Positions 18,594-26,376 of a stretch of 64,000 bases of DNA are shown piece after piece; position 1 is the stretch's first letter; the number at the start of each line of letters is the position of its first letter. The DNA is from Clavibacter michiganensis subsp. insidiosus (GTDB lineage: Bacteria > Actinomycetota > Actinomycetes > Actinomycetales > Microbacteriaceae). Under the pieces are notes generated by a model that worked only from the letters and a program-made list of their open reading frames with translations, was not told where the DNA came from and searched no databases. The stretch is taken from NCBI RefSeq assembly GCF_002240565.1, contig NZ_MZMO01000001.1, forward strand, positions 2,604,001-2,668,000. The letters are read 5' to 3'. The translations under genes and the position numbers were made by a program.

Positions 18594-20383
18594 TGGGCCG
18601 CGCGCGCGACGGGCTCGTCGTCGGGGCGTCCCGCGTCGTCGCCGTCGGCGGCCTCGTGGCGCTCGTCGGCGCGCTCCCCTGGCTCTCGGGGCGCTCGCCC
18701 GAGTACACGATCCTCCGCGCGCGCTACGCCGACCTGGAGGCGACCCCGGAGGCGCTCGCGTCGGTGCGCGCCCAGCTCGGCCTCGACCGCGGGCCGCTCG
18801 CCGTCTCGGCGGACTGGCTCGCGGGCGTCGTCCGCGGCGACCTCGGCACGTCGTGGATCTCGGGCCGTCCCGTCCTCCCCGGCACCCTCGCCGCGCTCGG
18901 CGTCTCCCTCACGCTGATGGCGTTCGCGATCGCGGTCGCCGTGGTGGTCGCGGCGCTGCTCTGCGCGCCCGCCCTCCTCGACGCGACGCGCGGGCGCCGC
19001 GCCTCCGGATCGGGTGCCCTGGCCGCCGTCCTCACCGCGCTCCCCGAGTTCCTGCTCGCGACCGCGCTCCTCGTCGTGGTCGCCGTCGGGCTGCGCTGGG
19101 CCCCGCCGTCCGGCTGGGACGGGCCCGCGAACGCGGTGCTCCCGGCGCTCGCCCTGGGGATCCCCGCCGGCGGGCTCATCGGCCGCCTCCTCGCCGACGC
19201 GATCCGGGCGGCGTCCGCCGAGCGCTGGGTCGCGACCTGGGCGATGGCGGGCCTGCCGCCCGCGCGCACGACCGTCGCGGTGCTGCGCCGCGCTCTCCCG
19301 TCGGTGCTCGGGCAGATCGGGCTCGTGCTCGTGGGCCTCACGGGCGGCGCGGTCGCGGTCGAGCAGGTGTTCGCGATCCCCGGCATCGGCCGCGCGACCC
19401 TCGGCGCGGCCGGCAGCCAGGACGTGCCGGCGCTCCAGGCGGGCGTGCTCGCGCTCCTCGCGGTCGCCGTCGCGGCGGGCATCCTCGCCGACCTCGCCCG
19501 CCGTGCGCTCCTCGGCCCCGCCCTCCGCCTCGGATCGCTGCCCGTTCCCGACGCGCGCGTCCCCGGCCGCCGCCGCGACGCCGTCGTCCCGGTCGTCGCC
19601 GCGGGCCTCCTGGCGCTCATCGTCGTCGCGGGCCTCGCCCGGGATCCCCTCGCCACCACCGCGGGCCGCCTCGCCCCGCCCTCGTGGGCGCTCCCCTTCG
19701 GCGCCGACGCGAGCGGACGCGACCTCCTCGGCCGCGTCGGCCACGGCGCCGTCACGACGCTCGGCACCGCGCTCGTGGTGGTCGTCGTCTGCTGCGTCAT
19801 CGGGCTCGCGCTCGGGCTCCTGCCGCGCGCGGCGATCGGCCCGGTCGAGGTGGCGAACGCGGCGCCGCCGATCCTGGCGGGCATCGTGGTGGCGGCGATC
19901 CAGGGCCCGTCGACCGCGGGCGCCGCCATCGCCGTGGCGGCCGTCGGCTGGGCGCCGCTCGCCGCGCACGCCGGGGCGCTCATGCAGGAGGCGCGCGCGC
20001 AGCCGCACGTGCGGATCCTGCCGGTGCTCGGCGTCGGACGGGCGCGGATCCTCCTCGGCCACCTCCTGCCCGCCGTCGTCGGCCCGGTCGTGCGGAACGC
20101 GATGCTGCGGCTCCCCGGCGTCGCCCTCACGCTCGCGGCCCTGGGCTTCCTCGGCCTGGGCAGCGCCCGGCCGACGCCCGCGTGGGGCCTGATCCTCAGC
20201 GAGGGCAGCGCCTACGCGGAACGCGCCCCGTGGGCGGTCGCCGCTCCCGCGCTCGCGCTCGTGCTGGCCGCCGTGCTCGCGGTGTCGCTGTCGGCGCACG
20301 ACCTGACGGGGCTCGTGCGGCGGCGCCGATCGGCCGCGGATGCCCGCCCGCCCGACGCGCCCGCGCTCGCTCCCGGGGGCTAG
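18593..20383 (+). CDS. Fused double permease of a nickel/peptide-type ABC importer (DppB+DppC)
   Basis: 596 aa, ATG in a TGATG overlap with the lipoprotein. Residues 1 to about 310 match a DppB/NikB permease, including the EAA-like segment around WVATWAMAGLPPARTTVAVLRRALP and VEQVFAIPGIGRATL. Residues about 330-575 match a DppC/NikC permease, with DASGRDLLGRVGHGA, VRILPVLGVGRARILLGHLLPAVVGPV and LGFLGLGSARPTPAWG. These are normally two separate genes. The reading frame is continuous with no stop between the halves. It ends convergently, overlapping the next reverse gene by 4 bp. Confidence 0.9.
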   Translation: MGRARDGLVVGASRVVAVGGLVALVGALPWLSGRSPEYTILRARYADLEATPEALASVRAQLGLDRGPLAVSADWLAGVVRGDLGTSWISGRPVLPGTLAALGVSLTLMAFAIAVAVVVAALLCAPALLDATRGRRASGSGALAAVLTALPEFLLATALLVVVAVGLRWAPPSGWDGPANAVLPALALGIPAGGLIGRLLADAIRAASAERWVATWAMAGLPPARTTVAVLRRALPSVLGQIGLVLVGLTGGAVAVEQVFAIPGIGRATLGAAGSQDVPALQAGVLALLAVAVAAGILADLARRALLGPALRLGSLPVPDARVPGRRRDAVVPVVAAGLLALIVVAGLARDPLATTAGRLAPPSWALPFGADASGRDLLGRVGHGAVTTLGTALVVVVVCCVIGLALGLLPRAAIGPVEVANAAPPILAGIVVAAIQGPSTAGAAIAVAAVGWAPLAAHAGALMQEARAQPHVRILPVLGVGRARILLGHLLPAVVGPVVRNAMLRLPGVALTLAALGFLGLGSARPTPAWGLILSEGSAYAERAPWAVAAPALALVLAAVLAVSLSAHDLTGLVRRRRSAADARPPDAPALAPGG

Positions 20384-20676
20384 CGCCGCTCGTCCGGCCC
20401 CGGCTCCTCCGACGGCCGCGGGTCGAGGGCGACGCCGCCGTCCGCGTCCCACCGGAGCGCTTCCGCCTGGTCCTCCTCGGTCGGCTCCTCGGCGAGCCGG
20501 GCGCGCTCCTCGAGCTCCTGGTGCGTCCACCGGCGCAGCTGCATCACGCAGATCACGACGACGGCGACGCACGGGATCGCCAGGTACCAGAACCCGGTCG
20601 CGACCGCGGCGAACGCGCCGACGCCGCAGAGCTTCGCGAGCCCGGGGAGGACCTGGCGGCCGGTCTCGTGCTCCAT
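20380..20676 (-). CDS. Small membrane protein of unknown function
   Basis: 98 aa, ATG start. One or two hydrophobic segments lie at about residues 18-45 (GAFAAVATGFWYLAIP and VAVVVICVM). A charged, Glu- and Arg-rich cytoplasmic tail of about 50 residues ends in EEPGPDERR. I recognise no family. Codon use fits the genome. It faces the fused permease gene and overlaps its stop by 4 bases, with no terminator between them. Confidence 0.7.
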   Translation of the reverse strand: MEHETGRQVLPGLAKLCGVGAFAAVATGFWYLAIPCVAVVVICVMQLRRWTHQELEERARLAEEPTEEDQAEALRWDADGGVALDPRPSEEPGPDERR

Positions 20677-20761
20677 GGGGCTCCTCGTGGTCGGGCGGCG
20701 TCGCGGGGATCCGCCGGTCGACCCCAGCCTACGGACCGCGCACAGCTTCTCCCCAGGGGCG

Positions 20762-20767
20762 TAAACT
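20762..20767 (+). promoter_or_regulatory. Putative -10 box of the first MHS transporter
   Basis: TAAACT in the 216-bp gap between the small reverse gene and the MHS transporter. It predicts a leader of about 120 nt. Otherwise the gap holds only C-rich sequence with no ORF I can support. Confidence 0.4.
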
Positions 20768-20892
20768 CGGCGAGGCCATCACGAGTGGCCCCTCGACTCC
20801 GCCGCACCCGGCGCCCGCGCCCGACCGGCGCGCCCGCCCCCTCCGCGCGCCCCTGCCGCTCACGCCGCACCAGCCGAAAGCCGTCTCCACGC

Positions 20893-22308
20893 ATGTCCAC
20901 GACCCCCGCGGCCCGCACCGCCGCCCCGTCCACCGCCACCCCGCCCGCCGGCAACTCGCGCTCGCGCGTCATCATCGCGAGCCTCATCGGCACGTCCATC
21001 GAGTTCTACGACTTCTACGTCTACGCGACCGCGGCGGTGCTCGTCTTCCCCGCGCTCTTCTTCGCGAACGACGACCCGACCGTCGCGCAGCTCGCGTCGT
21101 TCGCGGTGTTCGGCGTCGCGTTCATCGCGCGGCCCATCGGATCCATCCTCTTCGGGCACTTCGGCGACCGCGTCGGCCGCAAGGGCACGCTCGTCGCGTC
21201 GCTGCTCACCATGGGCATCGCGACCGTGCTGATCGGCTGCCTCCCCACCGCGCTCACGCCCGGCTGGGAGGTCGCGGCCCCCGCGCTCCTCGTGATCATG
21301 CGCTTCGGCCAGGGCCTCGGCCTCGGCGGCGAGTGGAGCGGCGCCGCCCTCCTCGCGACCGAGAACGCGCCCGTCGGCAAGCGCGCCATCTACGGCACGT
21401 TCCCGCAGCTCGGCGCGCCCATCGGCTTCATCGTCGCCAACGGCGTCTTCCTCGCGCTGAGCGTCGGCCTCACCCCCGAGCAGTTCCAGGCGTGGGGCTG
21501 GCGCGTGCCGTTCCTCGCGAGCGCCGTGCTCGTGATCGTGGGCCTCTACGTGCGCCTCAAGCTCATCGAGACGCCCGCGTTCCAGAAGGTCGTCGACTCC
21601 GGCGAGGTCGCGAAGCTGCCCGTCGCGCGCGTCTTCGTCACGAGCTGGCGCCCGCTGATCCTCGGCACCTTCATCATGCTGGCGACCTACACGCTCTTCT
21701 ACCTGATGACGACGTTCACGCTCACCTACGGCACCACCGCGCGCGACGCCGCCACCGCCGAGGCCGCCGCGACCGCCGCCGGCAAGCCCTTCAACGCGGA
21801 CACGTTCGCCGCGGGCCTCGGCTACGCGCGCAACGACTTCCTGCTCATGCTGATTGTGGGCGTCGTGTTCTTCGGCGTCTTCACCCTGGTCTCGGGACCC
21901 CTGGCGGAGCGGTTCGGCCGCCGGAAGATGCTCATCGCGACCACCGTCGGGATCCTCGTGTTCGGCCTGCTCTTCGTGCCCCTGTTCTCGGGCGGCTTCG
22001 TCGGCACCATGGCTCTCCTCATCATCGGCTTCACGCTCATGGGCCTCACCTTCGGGCCGATGGGCGCCGTGCTGCCGGAGCTGTTCCCGACGAACGTGCG
22101 CTACACGGGATCCGCGATCAGCTACAACGTCGCGAGCATCCTCGGCGCCGCGGTCGCGCCGTTCATCGCGGTGGCGCTGTGGCAGCTGCTCGACGGGAAC
22201 GTGCTGCTCGTCGGCGTGTACCTGAGCGCCATGGCCGCGATCACGCTCGTGGCGCTGATCATCAGCCGCGAGACGCGCGACGCGGACTACGCCGGCAACA
22301 TCAGTTGA
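20893..22308 (+). CDS. MFS transporter, metabolite:H+ symporter (MHS) family, copy 1
   Basis: 471 aa, 12 hydrophobic segments. The N-terminus IIASLIGTSIEFYDFYVY is the MHS signature seen in ShiA- and ProP-like symporters. The loop 2-3 motif is GHFGDRVGRKGTLV, and the central QGLGLGGEWSGAALLATENAP is also diagnostic. The start was taken at MSTTPA, after which the sequence parallels the next gene. The family imports organic acids, shikimate, betaines and the like, but the substrate here is unknown. A close paralogue follows 105 bp downstream in the same direction. Confidence 0.9.
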   Translation: MSTTPAARTAAPSTATPPAGNSRSRVIIASLIGTSIEFYDFYVYATAAVLVFPALFFANDDPTVAQLASFAVFGVAFIARPIGSILFGHFGDRVGRKGTLVASLLTMGIATVLIGCLPTALTPGWEVAAPALLVIMRFGQGLGLGGEWSGAALLATENAPVGKRAIYGTFPQLGAPIGFIVANGVFLALSVGLTPEQFQAWGWRVPFLASAVLVIVGLYVRLKLIETPAFQKVVDSGEVAKLPVARVFVTSWRPLILGTFIMLATYTLFYLMTTFTLTYGTTARDAATAEAAATAAGKPFNADTFAAGLGYARNDFLLMLIVGVVFFGVFTLVSGPLAERFGRRKMLIATTVGILVFGLLFVPLFSGGFVGTMALLIIGFTLMGLTFGPMGAVLPELFPTNVRYTGSAISYNVASILGAAVAPFIAVALWQLLDGNVLLVGVYLSAMAAITLVALIISRETRDADYAGNIS

Positions 22309-22353
22309 CACGCGTCATGTGAACGATGGCCCCCGAGGGGCGGGGAGCGCCGG

Positions 22354-22359
22354 TACCGT
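22354..22359 (+). promoter_or_regulatory. Putative -10 box of the second MHS transporter
   Basis: TACCGT about 55 bp upstream of the second MHS gene. It suggests that each copy has its own promoter rather than sharing one transcript. Confidence 0.35.
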
Positions 22360-22413
22360 CGGCGCGCCACGATCCGTGGCGTCTCCCCGTCCCTGAAGTC
22401 GGAAGCCACCGCC

Positions 22414-23817
22414 ATGTCCGCTGCCCCCGCCACAGCCCCCTCCATCGCCGCCCCGGCCAACCCGCGCTCGCGCGTCCTGGTCGCCAGCCTCATCGGCACG
22501 TCGATCGAGTTCTTCGACTTCTACGTGTACGCGACCGCCGCCGTGCTGGTGTTCCCGGCCGTGTTCTTCGCGAACGCCGACCCCGCGGTCGCGCAGCTCC
22601 AGTCGCTCGCCGTGTTCGGCGTCGCGTTCTTCGCCCGGCCCATCGGATCCGTGCTCTTCGGCCACTTCGGCGACCGGTTCGGCCGCACGCGCACGCTCGT
22701 CGCCTCGCTGCTCACCATGGGCATCGCCACGGTGCTCATCGGGTCCCTGCCGAGCGGCCTCACGCCCGGCTGGGAGATCGCGGCCCCCGCCGCCCTCGCC
22801 GTGCTCCGCTTCATCCAGGGCCTCGGGCTCGGCGGCGAGTGGGGCGGCGCGGCGCTGCTCGCGACCGAGAACGCGCCCGCGGGCAAGCGGGCGATCTACG
22901 GCACGTTCCCGCAGCTCGGCGCGCCCATCGGGTTCTTCCTCAGCACCGGCCTGTTCCTGGTGCTCTCGCTCACGCTCTCCCCCGCCGGCCTGCAGTCGTG
23001 GGGCTGGCGCGTGCCGTTCCTCGCGAGCGCCGTGCTCGTGCTCGTCGGCCTCTACGTGCGCGTGAAGCTCGTCGAGGCGCCGGAGTTCCAGGCGGTGCTC
23101 GACCGCGGCGCGACCTCCCGGCTGCCGCTCGGCCGCACCATCCGCACCGGCTGGCGCGGGCTGATCCTCGGGGCGCTCGCCCTCCTCGCCATCTTCACGC
23201 TCTTCTACCTCATGACCACGTTCACGGTCACCTACGGCACGTCGCCGCGCACCGCGGAGGTCGCGCAGGCCGCCGCCACCGCCGCGGGCAAGCCGTTCGA
23301 CGCGGCGTCGTTCCACGCCGGCCTCGGCTACGCCCGCACCGACTTCCTGCTCATGCTCCTCGTCGGCGTCGTGTTCTTCGCGATCGCCATCGTGGTCTCG
23401 GGCGTGCTCGCGGAGCGGCGCGGCGCCCGGCCGATCGTGGCCGTGAGCGCCGCCGGCACGGTCGTGTTCGGGCTGCTGATGGACCCCCTGCTCGCCGCGG
23501 GCCTGCCCGGCACGCTCGTGTTCGTGATCCTCGGCTTCGCGCTCATCGGCATCGGGTACGGCGCCGTCGGATCCCTGCTGCCCGGCCTGTTCGCCGCCGA
23601 CGTCCGCTACACGGGCGCCTCCCTCGCCTTCAGCCTCGCGGGCATCATCGGCGGGGCCGTCGCGCCGTTCATCGCGACCTGGCTCTGGGACATCGGAGGC
23701 GGCGGCGTGATGCTCGTCGGCGTCTACCTCAGCGTCGCGTCCGCGATCTCGCTGGTCGCGCTCCTCGTGCTGCGCGAGCACGGCGAGTCGCGGAGCACTG
23801 CCGCCACCGCCCGCTGA
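22414..23817 (+). CDS. MFS transporter, metabolite:H+ symporter (MHS) family, copy 2
   Basis: 467 aa, 12 hydrophobic segments. Closely similar to copy 1 along its whole length, for example VASLIGTSIEFFDFYVYATAAVLVFPA and QGLGLGGEWGGAALL. The similarity continues into the FYLMTTFTVTYGTS region in the middle. Loop 2-3 reads GHFGDRFGRTRTLV. Conservation is weakest in the last third, where LAERRGARPIV replaces LAERFGRRKML. The pair arose by tandem duplication and probably differs in substrate or affinity. A bidirectional hairpin follows. Confidence 0.9.
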   Translation: MSAAPATAPSIAAPANPRSRVLVASLIGTSIEFFDFYVYATAAVLVFPAVFFANADPAVAQLQSLAVFGVAFFARPIGSVLFGHFGDRFGRTRTLVASLLTMGIATVLIGSLPSGLTPGWEIAAPAALAVLRFIQGLGLGGEWGGAALLATENAPAGKRAIYGTFPQLGAPIGFFLSTGLFLVLSLTLSPAGLQSWGWRVPFLASAVLVLVGLYVRVKLVEAPEFQAVLDRGATSRLPLGRTIRTGWRGLILGALALLAIFTLFYLMTTFTVTYGTSPRTAEVAQAAATAAGKPFDAASFHAGLGYARTDFLLMLLVGVVFFAIAIVVSGVLAERRGARPIVAVSAAGTVVFGLLMDPLLAAGLPGTLVFVILGFALIGIGYGAVGSLLPGLFAADVRYTGASLAFSLAGIIGGAVAPFIATWLWDIGGGGVMLVGVYLSVASAISLVALLVLREHGESRSTAATAR

Positions 23818-23828
23818 CGGTGCGCGCC

Positions 23829-23859
23829 GAGGGCCGGTCGACGCGACGGCCCGGCCCTC
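23829..23859. terminator. Bidirectional hairpin terminator
   Basis: Nine-base-pair stem GAGGGCCGG / CCGGCCCTC between the convergent MHS copy 2 and the reverse membrane protein gene. Confidence 0.7.
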
Positions 23860-23865
23860 CGTCGT

Positions 23866-24558
23866 TCACCAGGCCCGGTGGATCGCCTCGGCCCGCGCCC
23901 GCATCGCCGCCGACCTGCCGTGCACCAGCAGGCCGATCACGAGGCCGATGGACGCCACGAGGATCACGGTCCGCAGCGCGAGGAGCAGCAGCACCAGGAG
24001 CGGCAACCACCCGTCTCCCTGCAGGAACGCCGCGATGCCCGTCTGGGACAGCCAGGACACCGTCGTCGCCAGCGCGAGGACCAGGAGCGACACGCGGGCC
24101 ACCGGCTCGAGCAGCCGCCCGCGGACGACCACGACGGCGAGCACCACGAGCGCGATCGCGTGGACCGCGACCGCCGCCTGGGACAGGAACATCGGGGCCC
24201 ACGGCGGCACCGACTCCGTCGGGTCCGAGACGGTCAGGCCGATCAGCGCGCTCGTCAGCGCCAGCGCGACCTGCGCGCCCGCCACCACTAGGACCGCCAA
24301 GCCCGCCGCGCGGGACGCCCGCATCAGCCCCGGCTCGCCGCGCACGCCGCGCACCAGCACCACCGCGGCGAGCACGGACAGGACCAGCGCGGCCACGGTC
24401 ACCACGGGCCCCTGCAGCACGATGCTGGACGCCATGTCGGGCGTCGGCTGGATCCGGGAGCCGCCCAGCAGCCCGGGCTGCAGCAGCAGCGCTCCCGCGG
24501 AGGCGAGGCCCGCCACCAGCGTCGTCCTCGGTGATCCGCTCATGGCCGTCGCGCGCAT
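23866..24558 (-). CDS. Polytopic membrane protein of unknown function
   Basis: 230 aa from the upstream ATG. An alternative ATG at 24543 (MSGSPRTT) would remove five residues and is equally likely. About six hydrophobic segments are visible, for example TVAALVLSVLAAVVLVRG and MFLSQAAVAVHAIALVVLAV, the last pair near the C-terminus. It ends with a basic tail RSAAMRARAEAIHRAW. I recognise no family. A terminator hairpin lies immediately downstream. It is divergent from the MOSC gene. Confidence 0.7.
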   Translation of the reverse strand: MRATAMSGSPRTTLVAGLASAGALLLQPGLLGGSRIQPTPDMASSIVLQGPVVTVAALVLSVLAAVVLVRGVRGEPGLMRASRAAGLAVLVVAGAQVALALTSALIGLTVSDPTESVPPWAPMFLSQAAVAVHAIALVVLAVVVVRGRLLEPVARVSLLVLALATTVSWLSQTGIAAFLQGDGWLPLLVLLLLALRTVILVASIGLVIGLLVHGRSAAMRARAEAIHRAW

Positions 24559-24665
24559 CGCATCCCCATCCCCGTCGATGCCCCGAACCTAGCCGGGCGG
24601 ACGCACCCCGCGAGCATGCGCGCCCCCGTCCCGTCCGGGGGGTCGCCCGACGTGGGCCGCGCCGC

Positions 24666-24671
24666 TATCGT
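24666..24671 (+). promoter_or_regulatory. Putative -10 box of the MOSC gene
   Basis: TATCGT, 7 bases before the ATG, with no Shine-Dalgarno between. It indicates a leaderless transcript. Confidence 0.45.
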
Positions 24672-24678
24672 CGCTGGC

Positions 24679-25233
24679 ATGCAGCCGTCCGACTCCCCCC
24701 GGGTCCTCGCGGTCGCGCGCGACGACGCCCACGCGTTCTCCAAGCCGGTCCGCGCCTCCATCACGCTCCTCGCGGGCCTCGGCGTCGAGGGCGACGCCCA
24801 CCTCGGCACCACGGTCCAGCACCTCTCGCGCAAGCGCCGCGATCCGGACGCGCCGAACCTGCGCCAGGTGCACCTCGTCCACGCCGAGCTGCACGACGAG
24901 CTGGCGGAGAAGGGCTTCGCCGTGGGCCCCGGCGACCTGGGCGAGAACGTCACGACCGCGGGCGTCCCGCTCCTCGACCTGCCCACGGGCACGCGCCTCC
25001 ACCTCGGCGCGGACGCCGTGGTGGAGCTGACCGGGCTCCGCAACCCCTGCATCCAGATCGACGCGCTCGGCGCGGGCGCCATGAAGGCGGTGCTCGACCG
25101 CGACGCGGCCGGGAACGTCGTGCGGAAGTCGGGCGTGATGGGCGTCGTGATCACCGGCGGCGAGGTCCGCCCCGACGACGCCGTGCGCGTGGAGCTGCCC
25201 GCCGGCGCGCAGCGGGCCCTGCAGCCGGTGTGA
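24679..25233 (+). CDS. MOSC domain-containing protein
   Basis: 184 aa from ATG 24679, which begins MQPSDSPRVLAVARDDAH. The MOSC domain is shown by GLGVEGDAH, QVHLVHAELHDEL, GDLGENVTTAGVPLLDLPTGTRL and the conserved cysteine in GLRNPCIQID. MOSC domains occur in molybdenum-cofactor sulfurases and in stand-alone bacterial proteins thought to handle sulfur or molybdopterin, as in YiiM. The exact substrate is unknown. Its stop overlaps a possible GTG start of the next small gene. Confidence 0.87.
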   Translation: MQPSDSPRVLAVARDDAHAFSKPVRASITLLAGLGVEGDAHLGTTVQHLSRKRRDPDAPNLRQVHLVHAELHDELAEKGFAVGPGDLGENVTTAGVPLLDLPTGTRLHLGADAVVELTGLRNPCIQIDALGAGAMKAVLDRDAAGNVVRKSGVMGVVITGGEVRPDDAVRVELPAGAQRALQPV

Positions 25234-25244
25234 CGGTCGCGGAC

Positions 25245-25442
25245 ATGAGGATCCTCGCGGCGACCCTGGCCGGGTTCGGCGCGCTCGTCGTCGCCGTGGC
25301 GCTGGGCGCCGTGATGGGCGGCATCGCCGGCGAGGAGCCGGCCGGCATCGAGGTCGCCTGGTGGGTCGCCGCGGCGGGCGCCGTGATCCTGCTGGTGGCG
25401 CTCGGCGTGGAGGTCGTGCGCCGTCGGGGGCTGCGCCGCTAG
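25245..25442 (+). CDS. Small two-helix membrane protein
   Basis: 65 aa from the ATG at 25245. A GTG at 25230 (VTVADMRIL) would form a GTGA overlap with the MOSC stop and is a realistic alternative. Two hydrophobic segments are clear: LAGFGALVVAVALGAVMGGI and VAWWVAAAGAVILLVALGVE. The C-terminus is basic (VRRRGLRR). No family is recognised. It probably shares the MOSC transcript. Confidence 0.6.
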   Translation: MRILAATLAGFGALVVAVALGAVMGGIAGEEPAGIEVAWWVAAAGAVILLVALGVEVVRRRGLRR

Positions 25443-25729
25443 GAGCCCGGTCCGTCGGCGGGGCCGTCGGTCCGCGGCTCCACCCCCCGACCGTCCGCGC
25501 CGGCGCGCTCGCGACGACGCCGGAGCGCTCCGCGCGTGACGACGACGAGGACCACCGCCGCCGTCGCGATCGCCCCGATCGTGCACACGACGACCAGCAC
25601 CCGGTCGCCCTCGGTGCGCACCTCGGTGCGACGAGCCACCTGGAACAGCAGGTAGGCGACGGTGCCGGCGAAGGTCACGAGCGCCCCCTCCGCCTGCTCG
25701 CGGAAGCGCGTGCGGGGATCCGGCGGCAT
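25439..25729 (-). CDS. Small membrane protein of unknown function
   Basis: 96 aa from ATG 25729 (MPPDPRTRFREQAEGALV). The frame stays open further upstream, but that part lacks coding character. Two hydrophobic segments, EGALVTFAGTVAYLLFQVA and VLVVVCTIGAIATAAVVLVVV, are followed by a basic and then Asp/Gly-rich tail. It converges on the preceding small gene with a 4-bp overlap. Function unknown. Confidence 0.6.
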   Translation of the reverse strand: MPPDPRTRFREQAEGALVTFAGTVAYLLFQVARRTEVRTEGDRVLVVVCTIGAIATAAVVLVVVTRGALRRRRERAGADGRGVEPRTDGPADGPGS

Positions 25730-25776
25730 GCGCCCAGCCTGGCACGGGACCGCGCGGATCCTCACGCGGCCTCGGC

Positions 25777-25815
25777 TGTCGGCCCGCTGTCGGGCGGATG
25801 TCGGGCGGATGTCGG
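25777..25815 (+). repeat. Four TGTCGG repeats at exact 11-bp spacing upstream of a regulator gene
   Basis: TGTCGG starts at 25777, 25788, 25799 and 25810. The two central units are identical over 11 bp (TGTCGGGCGGA). The array ends 45 bp before the XRE regulator's ATG. One-helical-turn phasing suggests protein binding on one DNA face, plausibly autoregulation. Confidence 0.6.
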
Positions 25816-25860
25816 CCCCGCGACGTGGTGCGCGTGGCATCCGTCGGCCAGGCTGAACGC

Positions 25861-26376
25861 ATGCACGAGACACGGGTGGCGGACCTCCGCCGCGAGCGGG
25901 GATGGACGCAGGGCCGGCTGGCCGCGGCCAGCGGCATCACGGTGCGCACGGTGCAGCGCCTGGAGGCGGGGAACGACTCGAGCCTCGAGACGCTGTCGCT
26001 CGTCGCCCGCGCGTTCGACGTGCCGGTGCGCGAGCTGTTCGCGACGGCGCCCGCGGACGACTACGGGCAGACGGTCGTGGCGCTCGACGCCCGCGCCGAG
26101 GAGCAGCAGGAGCGCCGCGACGCGGTGACCGACGGCGTCCGGTCGCTCTTCGCGGGGTTCGGCGTGCTGCTGACCCTCGGGGTCGTGTTCTCGATCGCCG
26201 CCGACGTCCTGCCGAACCTGGCGATCGTCGTCGTCCCGGCGTACTGGGCGGGCGGCCTGATGCTGGCGAACGCGGCGTCCCTGTTCCTCCTCAGCCCGCG
26301 GCTCGACCGCGCCTACCCGCTGTCGCGCGACCGGGGCGGGCGCCGCGCACGCATGCCACGCCGGCGGATCCGCTAG
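25861..26376 (+). CDS. XRE-family helix-turn-helix regulator with two membrane segments
   Basis: 171 aa from ATG 25861 (MHETRVADLRRERGWTQGRL). Residues 5-60 are a Cro/C1-type HTH: GWTQGRLAAASGITVRTVQRLEAG. A linker rich in Glu, Gln and Arg follows. Then come two hydrophobic helices, LFAGFGVLLTLGVVFSIAADV and LAIVVVPAYWAGGLMLANAASLFLL, and a very basic tail. This HTH-plus-membrane layout suggests a membrane-tethered regulator. Four phased repeats lie upstream. It overlaps the next reverse gene by 4 bp. Confidence 0.82.
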   Translation: MHETRVADLRRERGWTQGRLAAASGITVRTVQRLEAGNDSSLETLSLVARAFDVPVRELFATAPADDYGQTVVALDARAEEQQERRDAVTDGVRSLFAGFGVLLTLGVVFSIAADVLPNLAIVVVPAYWAGGLMLANAASLFLLSPRLDRAYPLSRDRGGRRARMPRRRIR

